A DNA stretch of 64,000 nt from Haloplanus salinarum (GTDB lineage: Archaea > Halobacteriota > Halobacteria > Halobacteriales > Haloferacaceae): NCBI RefSeq assembly GCF_024498175.1, contig NZ_CP101823.1, positions 868,001-932,000 of the forward strand. The letters run 5' to 3'. Below, piece after piece: positions 58,056-64,000 of the stretch. The first letter of the stretch is position 1. Each line of letters starts with the position of its first letter. Position numbers and translations under genes: made by a program. The notes beneath the pieces are model-generated. The model had not been told where the DNA came from and ran no database searches. It saw only the letters and a program-made list of their open reading frames with translations.

Positions 58056-59800
58056 CGGGACCGCTCACCGCGCTCCCGCCGGGGGTCGTCGTCCTCGCCG
58101 CGGCGCTCGCGACCGGTCTCGCCGGCGGACGACGCCGCCTCGCCCACCTGCTCGGCGGGGGGACGACCGCACTCGTGACGGTCTGGATCTGGCTGGTCCC
58201 CGAGGGGACGCACCTGACCGGGCGGCTCTTCGGCTTCGACGCCGTCTTCTTCAACGTCGATCCGTTCTCATGGGTCGTCGGCCTCGTCTTCGCCTTCATC
58301 GGGACCGTCGCCGTCGGTTACTCGTGGGCGACCGGTGCGGAGAGCAAGCAGACGGCCTACGCGCTCACCTACGTCGGGTCGAGCCTCGGCGCCGTCTTCG
58401 CCGGCGACTGGCTGACCCTGATCGTCTGGTGGGAGCTGATGGCGGTGACGAGTACGCTCCTCGTCTGGGACTACGGCGGGAAGGCCGTGCGCGCCGGCTT
58501 CCGGTACGCGCTCCTCCACGGCATCGGGGGGAGCCTCCTGCTGGCGGCCATCGTGTGGCACTACGCCGCCGTCGGATCCGTCCTCTTCAGCGCCGCCGAC
58601 GGCATCGTCGGGACGGTGCCACAGGTGCTCGCCGCCCTCGGCATCGGCGTCAACGTCGGCTTTATCGGCCTGCACGCGTGGCTCCCCGACACCTACCCGA
58701 GACCCCACATCGCGGCGAGCGTCTTCCTCTGTGTCTACACCACCAAGACCGGCGTCTACGGCATGTACCGGGCGTTCCCCGAGGGCCACCTCTGGGTCGC
58801 CTACATGGGCGGTGCGATGGCCGTCTTCGGCGCGGCCGCGGCGCTCCTCCAGAACGACATGCGACGGCTGCTCTCCTATCACATCCAGTCGCAGGTGGGC
58901 TACATGGTCGCGGGCGTAGGCATCGGCGGCGCGCTGGCGCAGGCCGGCGCGTTCGGCCACGTGTTCAACCACATCCTCTACAAGAGCCTCCTCTTCATGA
59001 CCGCTGGCGCCGTGATCTACCGGACCGGCGAGGAGAACCTGAAGTACCTCGGCGGACTGGCGCGGAAGATGCCCGTCACCGCCGCGGCTTTCACCGTCGC
59101 CGCGCTCTCCATCGCCGGCTTCCCCGGGTTCAACGGCTTCGTCAGCAAGGGGATCGTCATCTCCGCCAGCCACTACGAGTTCGTGAAGGGGCCCCTCGTC
59201 GTCGGCGACTTCTACACGCTCGAGTTGCTACTCCTCGTCGGGGGCGTCGGCACGTTCCTGTCGTTCATCAAGTTCGGCTACTACGCCTTCCTCCACGGGC
59301 CGTACGAGGGCGACCCCGTGACGCCGGCCCCGCGGGCACAGCAGGTCCCGATGCTGCTCGTCGCGACGCTGTGTGTGTTCTACGGCGTCTTCGACGGCGC
59401 GCTGTTCGGCCTGCTCCCGTTCGACGTGACCGACGGAAGCGTCGTCGGGCACGTCTACCACACGTACACCGTCCCTCACATCGTCGAGGGACTCGTCCTC
59501 GCCGCGGCGGGCGTCGTCGGCTTCGCGGTCCTGAAAAAGCCGCTGTCGAAGGTCGGTCGGGTGCCCGACGTGGACGCCGGGTACAACCCCCTCGTCTTCT
59601 ACGGGACGCGGGCGCTGGTCCACGGGGTGACCGAGACGTACGCGGCCGTCGACCGGGCCGCCGTCGGCCTCGCCGACCGGGCCGCCGCCGTCCGCGCCGA
59701 CCCCGCCCCGCTCTCCCGGTATCGCGCCGACATCGGCGGGAGCATCTTCATCCTCATGCTCGTCCTCGGCGGCGTCCTCGCGTGGCTGGGCATCGTCTGA
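58052..59800 (+). CDS. Proton-conducting Mrp subunit, third copy (NuoL-like)
   Basis: 582-aa NuoL/MrpA-N-type subunit. TM5 Glu128 (IVWWELMAVTSTLLVW) and TM8 Lys232 (CVYTTKTGVYGMYR) are kept. The TM7 lysine is replaced by Asn201 (GIGVNVGFIGLHAWLPDTYPRPHI). The loop RRLLSYHIQSQVGYM and FPGFNGFVSKG are normal. The long C-terminal part (~480-582) ends in an amphipathic stretch and a last helix SIFILMLVLGGVLAWLGIV, recalling the lateral helix end of NuoL/MrpA. GTG 58052 overlaps the previous stop. Last gene of the operon. Confidence 0.91.
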   Translation: MTGPLTALPPGVVVLAAALATGLAGGRRRLAHLLGGGTTALVTVWIWLVPEGTHLTGRLFGFDAVFFNVDPFSWVVGLVFAFIGTVAVGYSWATGAESKQTAYALTYVGSSLGAVFAGDWLTLIVWWELMAVTSTLLVWDYGGKAVRAGFRYALLHGIGGSLLLAAIVWHYAAVGSVLFSAADGIVGTVPQVLAALGIGVNVGFIGLHAWLPDTYPRPHIAASVFLCVYTTKTGVYGMYRAFPEGHLWVAYMGGAMAVFGAAAALLQNDMRRLLSYHIQSQVGYMVAGVGIGGALAQAGAFGHVFNHILYKSLLFMTAGAVIYRTGEENLKYLGGLARKMPVTAAAFTVAALSIAGFPGFNGFVSKGIVISASHYEFVKGPLVVGDFYTLELLLLVGGVGTFLSFIKFGYYAFLHGPYEGDPVTPAPRAQQVPMLLVATLCVFYGVFDGALFGLLPFDVTDGSVVGHVYHTYTVPHIVEGLVLAAAGVVGFAVLKKPLSKVGRVPDVDAGYNPLVFYGTRALVHGVTETYAAVDRAAVGLADRAAAVRADPAPLSRYRADIGGSIFILMLVLGGVLAWLGIV

Positions 59801-59865
59801 CCGGCCGACCCCCCGACTGAACCCTACATTTACGGTGCGAGACACGGGACGGTACCACACGACCG

Positions 59866-60636
59866 ATGAGGGGGTACCTATCCGCAGCGAACGGGGAGAA
59901 AGACGGGAGGCGGATTCCGCTCGATTCGCCGACGGAGCTGTATCGCGAACCCGAGGAGCACAACCGCGTGGTCGCGGAGAGCGAGGGCCGGGTCCGGCCG
60001 CTCGGCGTCGCCGACGCGACGGTGTCGCGCAAGAAGGACGGACGGGCGCCGGTCCGTCTCACGCCGCGGTCGGAGTTCGTGGAGATCAGAAACGACGGCA
60101 ACACCAACGGCGTCACCGTCTCGACCGGCGGCGACGAGTTCGAGGTCGAGGAGGGGTTCGTCGAGACGGTGGCCCGGGACGCGACCATCTCGCTCGGCTA
60201 CCGGACGACGCTCCGACTCACCGTCGAGCGCGAGGCGAGCGTCGAGCAGAACGTCGTCCACCAGGGCGACGGGGACGTCGTCGTGGGCGATCAGAAAAAC
60301 GTCGACCGGAGCACCACCGTCGGCGACGACAACGTGATCAACCGGTCGTCGATCGGCGAGTCGTCCAGCGCTGAGGACGGGAGTGGCGGATCCGGTTCCG
60401 CGCCGGCGGCCGGCCGGGATTCTCGCGGCGCCGGCCCCGACACCGCCGCCGATCCCGCCCCGGGATCGCGGGGGCCGTCGTCGCCGACCTACTGCACGGA
60501 CTGCGGGACGAAACTCGTCGACGGCACCTGTCCCGAGTGTGCGGCGGGCGGGACGACCGACACGAAGCAGTTCTGTGAGCGACACGAACGGACCTACACC
60601 GGCGACGCCTGTCCGGAGTGCCGGCAGTCACCGTGA
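59866..60636 (+). CDS. FHA-domain protein with C-terminal double zinc ribbon
   Basis: 256-aa protein. Residues ~25-125 fit an FHA phosphothreonine-binding domain: GRVRPLGVADATVSRKKDG (S-R-K before the second loop) and FVEIRNDGNTNGVTVS (N-x-x-NG core). Residues ~126-160 carry short repeats rich in Val-Gly-Asp (GDGDVVVGDQKNVDRSTTVGDDNVINRSSIG). A Gly/Ser/Pro linker follows, then two C-x2-C ... C-x2-C units: CTDCGTKLVDGTCPEC and CERHERTYTGDACPEC. It is 3 bp upstream of a PP2C phosphatase, so the pair likely reads and erases protein phosphorylation. No kinase is nearby. Confidence 0.75.
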   Translation: MRGYLSAANGEKDGRRIPLDSPTELYREPEEHNRVVAESEGRVRPLGVADATVSRKKDGRAPVRLTPRSEFVEIRNDGNTNGVTVSTGGDEFEVEEGFVETVARDATISLGYRTTLRLTVEREASVEQNVVHQGDGDVVVGDQKNVDRSTTVGDDNVINRSSIGESSSAEDGSGGSGSAPAAGRDSRGAGPDTAADPAPGSRGPSSPTYCTDCGTKLVDGTCPECAAGGTTDTKQFCERHERTYTGDACPECRQSP

Positions 60637-60639
60637 CGG

Positions 60640-61356
60640 ATGACGGGCCACACCGCCGCCGGGACCGACGTGGGGCGGACACGCGACCACAACGAGGACG
60701 ACTACCTCGTGACCACGTACGGGGACCGGACGCTCCTCGCCGTCGCGGACGGGATGGGCGGCCACCGCGCGGGCGACGTCGCCAGCGAGACGGCGCTCGA
60801 CGCGTTCGAGAACGCGCTCGCGGGCCGCCTCGGCGGGAGCAGTGACGACCTCGCTGCGTCGCTCCGTGGGGCGGTCGAGGCGGCCAACGACCGCGTCCGC
60901 GAGCGAGCACGGGCCGAGGGTCGCGAGGGCATGGGGACGACGCTCGTCGCCGCCCTCGTCCACGACGACGAGGCGACCGTCGTCAACGTGGGCGACAGCC
61001 GCGCCTACCACGTCGACGGGTCGGCTATCGACCGGATCACGGTCGATCAGTCCCTCGTCCAGTCGCTGGTCGATGAGGGAGTCGTCGACCCGGACGAGGC
61101 CGCCGATCACCCCCAGCGACACGTCCTCTCGCAGGCGCTCGGGACGAACGATGACGTCGACCCGGACGTGTACGAACGACCGGTGACGGGCACTCTGCTG
61201 CTCTGCTCGGACGGGTTGACCGAGGAGGTCCCCGAGCCGTCGATCCGTGAGGTCGTCGTCGACGACTCCCCCGACGACGCCGTCGACCGTCTCGTCGACG
61301 CCGCCAACGACAACGGCGGGAGCGACAACGTCACCGTCGTCCTCCACCGGCCGTAG
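60640..61356 (+). CDS. PPM-type (PP2C) serine/threonine protein phosphatase
   Basis: 238-aa metal-dependent phosphatase of the compact bacterial type. Motifs: GRTRDHNEDDYLV (Asn-Glu-Asp), LLAVADGMGGHRAGDVAS (metal Asp-Gly), GMGTTLVAALV, VVNVGDSRAYHV, LLLCSDGLTEEV and NDNGGSDNVTVVL; all metal ligands are present. Cytoplasmic, with no transmembrane segment. It follows the FHA/zinc-ribbon gene by 3 bp, which suggests that dephosphorylation and FHA binding act on the same targets. The cognate kinase must be elsewhere. Confidence 0.95.
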   Translation: MTGHTAAGTDVGRTRDHNEDDYLVTTYGDRTLLAVADGMGGHRAGDVASETALDAFENALAGRLGGSSDDLAASLRGAVEAANDRVRERARAEGREGMGTTLVAALVHDDEATVVNVGDSRAYHVDGSAIDRITVDQSLVQSLVDEGVVDPDEAADHPQRHVLSQALGTNDDVDPDVYERPVTGTLLLCSDGLTEEVPEPSIREVVVDDSPDDAVDRLVDAANDNGGSDNVTVVLHRP

Positions 61357-61414
61357 ACCGCCGGGACCGGATTCACAAAGCATTTTACCTCCGGTAATTA
61401 TATCTCATTACACG

Positions 61415-62383
61415 ATGAGCGAGTTCCCCGACTACCTCGACGTCGACTACGCCGACGGCGAGGGCGAGACGCCGGACGACTATCCGACGCTCGAAGACAA
61501 GATCGAGAAGGCGATCGATGTCACCCGGATCGGCCTCGAACAGTACGAAACCCCCGCGGTCATGTGGACCGGCGGCAAGGACTCGACGCTCACCCTCTAT
61601 TTCATCAAGGAGGTCGCCGAGCAGTTCGGGCTGGAGACGCCGCCCGCGGTGTTCATCGACCACTACCAGCACTTCGACGCCATCCACGACTTCGTCGATC
61701 ACTGGGCCGAGGAGTGGGACCTCGACGTCATCTACGCCCGCAACGAGGACGTGGGCGACTACGTCGAGGAACACGGCTTGGAGCCGGGCGACGACATCCC
61801 CGTCGCCGAGCTCTCGGAACACAACCAGCACCACATCCGGAACATCCTCGAGTACGAGGAGGACGACTTCCCGTTCCTGCTCGACACCTACGTCGGCAAC
61901 CATCTCCTGAAGACCGTCGCGCTGAACGACGCGCTCGAGGAGTACGGCATCGACGGCGTCATCTCCGGCGTCCGCTGGGACGAACAGGAGGCCCGCGCCG
62001 ACGAGACGTTCTTCAGCCCGCGTCACGACCCCGACATCTACCCGCCCCACGACCGCATCCAGCCGATCCTGCAGTTCGCGGAGCGCGACGTGTGGGACGC
62101 CTTCTGGAACTACGTCGTCCCCGACACCGTCGAGGACTTCCCGAACGAGGGTTACGTGCCCCAGAGCGCCGAGGACCTCCCGAACGGCCTCACGCAGGCC
62201 GACATCCCGGTCAGCCCCAAGTACTTCGCCGGCTTCCGCTCGCTCGGGAGCGAGGTCAGCACCGAGAAGTCCGACGAGGAGCCCGCCTGGCTCCAGGACA
62301 TCGAGAACACGACCGAACGCGCCGGCCGCGCTCAGGACAAGGAGGACCTCATGGAGCGCCTCCGCGACCTGGGCTACATGTAG
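61415..62383 (+). CDS. PAPS reductase-like PP-loop protein
   Basis: 322-aa PP-loop ATP-pyrophosphatase of the phosphoadenosine phosphosulfate reductase family. PP-loop variant VMWTGGKDSTLTLYFIKEV (residues ~48-66, TGGKDS instead of SGGKDS), then FIDHYQHFDAIHDFVDHWAEEWDLDVIYAR, and GVISGVRWDEQEARADETFFSPRHDPDIYPPHDRIQPILQF. The C-terminal catalytic Cys motif of true PAPS reductases (ECGLH) is absent, so a different adenylation-type reaction is more likely. A CATTTTACC box (61381-61389) gives leaderless spacing to ATG 61415. Confidence 0.85.
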   Translation: MSEFPDYLDVDYADGEGETPDDYPTLEDKIEKAIDVTRIGLEQYETPAVMWTGGKDSTLTLYFIKEVAEQFGLETPPAVFIDHYQHFDAIHDFVDHWAEEWDLDVIYARNEDVGDYVEEHGLEPGDDIPVAELSEHNQHHIRNILEYEEDDFPFLLDTYVGNHLLKTVALNDALEEYGIDGVISGVRWDEQEARADETFFSPRHDPDIYPPHDRIQPILQFAERDVWDAFWNYVVPDTVEDFPNEGYVPQSAEDLPNGLTQADIPVSPKYFAGFRSLGSEVSTEKSDEEPAWLQDIENTTERAGRAQDKEDLMERLRDLGYM

Positions 62384-62385
62384 CG

Positions 62386-62452
62386 CGTATCGCCGTCCAT
62401 AGCGGGGCGGGCCGTCTCCGCACGGCGTGGCCCGCTCGATAGGTACGATACG
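62386..62452. repeat. Nested inverted repeat after the PAPS-reductase-like gene
   Basis: CGTATCG (62386-62392) pairs with CGATACG (62446-62452), and inside it GCGGGCC (62407-62413) pairs with GGCCCGC (62429-62435) around a GTCTCCGCACGGCGT loop. It lies in the 126-bp gap between two parallel genes. It could be a 3' processing or termination structure; it shares no sequence with elements A-E. Confidence 0.4.
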
Positions 62453-62509
62453 AGCTATCTCGGCCGACGAACCGCAGTTTCTAACCGCACTCCCCGTATA
62501 GCATCCCCA

Positions 62510-63232
62510 ATGACCGAGCAGTGGGCGAGTCTCTTCTCCGGCGGCAAGGACTCCTCGTGGGCGCTGTATCGCGCGCTCGAGGACGGGCTGAACGTGACGC
62601 GACTGGTGACCGTCCACCCCGGCGAGGACTCCTACATGTACCACGTGCCGGCGACCGACCTCGCCGCACTCGCGGCCGAGAGCATCGGCATCGACCTGCT
62701 CGAAGTCGATCCGGGCGACCTCGGCGCCGCGGCCGCCACCGACGCGGGCGCGCAGGGCGACGCCGAACTCGAACCGCTGGAGGCGGCGCTCCGGGAGTTG
62801 GCCGAGCGGGAGGGGCTGTCGGGCGTCACCGCCGGCGCCGTCGAGAGCGAGTTCCAGACGAGTCGCATCGAGGCCATGTGTGAGCGGCTGGGGATCGACC
62901 TGTTCGCGCCGCTCTGGCAGCGGGATCCGGTCGCACTCGGCGAGGCGATGATCGACGCCGGCTTCGAGATACTGATCGTCCAAGTGGCCGCCGGCGGGCT
63001 GGACGAATCCTGGCTCGGTCGCCGCCTCGATGCCGACACCCTCGACGACCTCGTCGCGCTCGAAGCGTCACACGGCGTCCATCCCCTCGGTGAAGGCGGC
63101 GAGTTCGAGACGCTCGTGACCGACGGGCCACATATGGACCGACCGATCGAACTGTCGTGGGAGCCGGTGTGGGAGGGGACCCGCGGCCACGTGCGGATCA
63201 CGGACGCTCGTCTCGGTCCCGGGGAACGTTGA
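62510..63232 (+). CDS. dph6: Diphthine-ammonia ligase
   Basis: 240-aa ATP-pyrophosphatase that amidates diphthine on elongation factor 2 to finish diphthamide. The PP-loop SLFSGGKDSSWALYRAL lies at residues ~8-24. The Dph6/MJ0570 signature is clear: GVTAGAVESEFQTSRIEAMCERLGIDLFAPLWQRD (near 105-140), and VQVAAGGLDESWLGR plus HPLGEGGEFETLVTDGP (near 190-206). Length is normal for archaea. ATG 62510. Dph2 and Dph5 are not in the window. Confidence 0.93.
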   Translation: MTEQWASLFSGGKDSSWALYRALEDGLNVTRLVTVHPGEDSYMYHVPATDLAALAAESIGIDLLEVDPGDLGAAAATDAGAQGDAELEPLEAALRELAEREGLSGVTAGAVESEFQTSRIEAMCERLGIDLFAPLWQRDPVALGEAMIDAGFEILIVQVAAGGLDESWLGRRLDADTLDDLVALEASHGVHPLGEGGEFETLVTDGPHMDRPIELSWEPVWEGTRGHVRITDARLGPGER

Positions 63233-63258
63233 TAGCCTCGGGCGACGTATGGTGACCG

Positions 63259-63738
63259 ATGTCCGTGCCCTCTCGGGGAGTGTCGCCCGTGGTGGGCGTC
63301 GCCCTCATGGTGGCGCTTGTCGTTTTGCTGGCGCTGGTCTTCGCGACGCTCGCGTTCGGGATCGACATGCCGAGCGACCCCCACCCACAGTACAGCTACC
63401 GGACCGCGTACGTCGCCGACGGCGAGGGGAACACGAACGACCGCCCGTTCGTGAACCTCACCCTCTCGGGTGGCCGTATCGAGGTCGGCGAGGACTTCTA
63501 CATCGTCGACAGCGACGGCAACGAGGTCCGATGGGACGCCGTCTGGACCACGTCGGGGCCGCTGACAGCCGGCGACCACGCCCACATCGACGGCTACGGG
63601 AGCGACGACGCGCTCAACCGCGCCTGCGAGGGTGAGGTGTACCGCTTCGTCCACCGTCCCAACGCCGAGGAGAGCGCCGTCCTGGCCACGATCCGGATCG
63701 AGCGGCAGGCGGTCGGGTCCGCCGCCGACCACTGCTGA
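63259..63738 (+). CDS. Type IV pilin-like protein
   Basis: 159-aa secreted protein with a class III (PibD-processed) signal: basic SRGVSPVVGVALMVALVVLLALVFATLAFG, with cleavage expected after the Gly before VSPV. This is the archaeal type IV pilin/DUF1628 N-terminus. The mature part is a beta-rich domain (PFVNLTLSGGRIEVGEDFYIVDSDGNEVRWDAVWTT) that ends with two Cys residues (in RACEGE and DHC), possibly forming a disulphide. Pilus subunit or solitary surface protein. ATG 63259. It stands alone with no pil genes nearby. Confidence 0.85.
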   Translation: MSVPSRGVSPVVGVALMVALVVLLALVFATLAFGIDMPSDPHPQYSYRTAYVADGEGNTNDRPFVNLTLSGGRIEVGEDFYIVDSDGNEVRWDAVWTTSGPLTAGDHAHIDGYGSDDALNRACEGEVYRFVHRPNAEESAVLATIRIERQAVGSAADHC

Positions 63739-63748
63739 CGGCCGGGAG

Positions 63749-64000
63749 TCAGTCCCCGTCCGCGCCGTTCGTCATCGTCGAGTGCGCGCCGATGAGCGCG
63801 TCGGCCAGGTCCAGGTTCTCGACCCGGGTCTCCTCGTCGATGATCGACCCGCGGACGTCGGCGTTGCGGATGGTCGCGTCGGGGAAGACGACGGTGCGTT
63901 CGAGCGTCGAGTCGACGACTTCCGCCCCCGCCATCACGTGGACGTCGCCGCGGAGCCGGGAGTCCTCGACGGACGCCGTCGGGTGGACGCGGTCGTCGCC
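63749..64000 (-). CDS. C-terminal end of a sugar nucleotidyltransferase-like left-handed beta-helix protein (runs off the window)
   Basis: The frame is open from the right edge at 64000 to the TGA at 63749, giving about 83 residues. It shows hexapeptide-type repeats: GDDRVHPTASVEDSRLRGDVHV, then AEVVDSTLERTVVFPDATIRNADVRGSIIDEETRVENLDL. This layout is the C-terminal beta-helix of haloarchaeal glucose-1-phosphate thymidylyl/uridylyltransferase-like proteins; the catalytic domain would lie outside the window. The end reads LIGAHSTMTNGADGD. The activity cannot be confirmed from this part. Confidence 0.65.
   Translation of the reverse strand, partial: GDDRVHPTASVEDSRLRGDVHVMAGAEVVDSTLERTVVFPDATIRNADVRGSIIDEETRVENLDLADALIGAHSTMTNGADGD

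Noticed and set aside
60370-60490. Low-complexity linker of the FHA/zinc-ribbon gene as another palindromic insert.
   Set aside because: It is a Gly/Ser/Pro linker without the two-stem, 3-nt-loop pattern.
1-64000. tRNA, rRNA, CRISPR arrays, transposases and phage genes.
   Set aside because: I looked for T-loop patterns, spaced direct repeats and typical enzyme motifs on both strands and found none; the only repeats are the short palindromes described.

Overview
The window is a gene-dense stretch of a haloarchaeal chromosome. Three things show this: very high G+C with acidic proteins rich in Asp, Glu and Ala; archaeal information genes (proteasome alpha subunit, TFB, RNA polymerase subunit L, RNase P proteins Rnp2 and Rnp3, a Hel308-type helicase, GatC/GatA, diphthamide ligase); and promoters made of a TATA box about 25-29 bp upstream of start codons that often have no leader. 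A haloarchaeon (class Halobacteria) is near certain. The genus cannot be fixed from sequence alone. I see no tRNA, rRNA, CRISPR array, transposase or phage gene, so this is core chromosome with a few small repeat elements.

Layout. 1-5.2 kb: two HTH regulators, a flavin-binding protein, a zinc ribbon, a ZIP metal transporter, a HemAT-type globin aerotaxis transducer and a tandem universal stress protein. 5.5-15.6 kb: proteasome alpha, an HTH regulator, an NRDE protein, the fused folate enzyme FolC-FolP, an Agl23-type membrane protein, lumazine synthase overlapping an aminotransferase, and a short Hel308-like helicase. 15.6-24.9 kb: a DUF4349 lipoprotein, a DUF7260-like protein, a class V aminotransferase, two PH-domain membrane proteins, an ABC exporter, a SelW/Rdx protein, an enolase-superfamily enzyme and small proteins. 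25-31.9 kb: one leftward cluster dapA-dapB-dapD-lysA-dapF-dapE-rnp3-rnp2, giving lysine biosynthesis by the succinylase route followed by two RNase P proteins. 32-46 kb: small conserved proteins, a uracil-DNA glycosylase-like protein, rpoL, hisF, purL, a PHP phosphoesterase, an asparagine-synthase-like protein, a NUDIX hydrolase, tfb, a CobW GTPase, a zinc alcohol/formaldehyde dehydrogenase with a GlcG-like protein, and trpB. 46-51.5 kb: gatC-gatA, trkA, a START-like protein and coaBC. 51.6-59.8 kb: a nine-gene Mrp/Mnh cation-proton antiporter operon. 59.8-64 kb: an FHA/zinc-ribbon protein with a PP2C phosphatase, two PP-loop ATPases (PAPS-reductase-like and Dph6), a type IV pilin and the end of a sugar nucleotidyltransferase-like gene.

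The most unusual signals are not ordinary genes. (1) A 48-bp, 16-codon element is inserted in frame in both the aminotransferase (12757-12804) and DapD (29991-30038). Each copy is two adjacent hairpins with 3-nt loops, GAA then GTC, at identical codon positions. The stem sequences differ completely, yet pairing is kept. (2) Five copies of an imperfect palindrome of about 65-85 bp (944-1016, 15587-15669, 22612-22677, 24898-24981, 49519-49603) each begin exactly at the TGA stop codon of a leftward gene. (3) Three convergent gene pairs overlap by one CTAG, which supplies the TAG stop to both strands. (4) The Mrp operon has a split MrpA, a stress-protein-like N-terminus fused to MnhE, and three proton-channel subunits, two of which lack a different normally conserved channel lysine.
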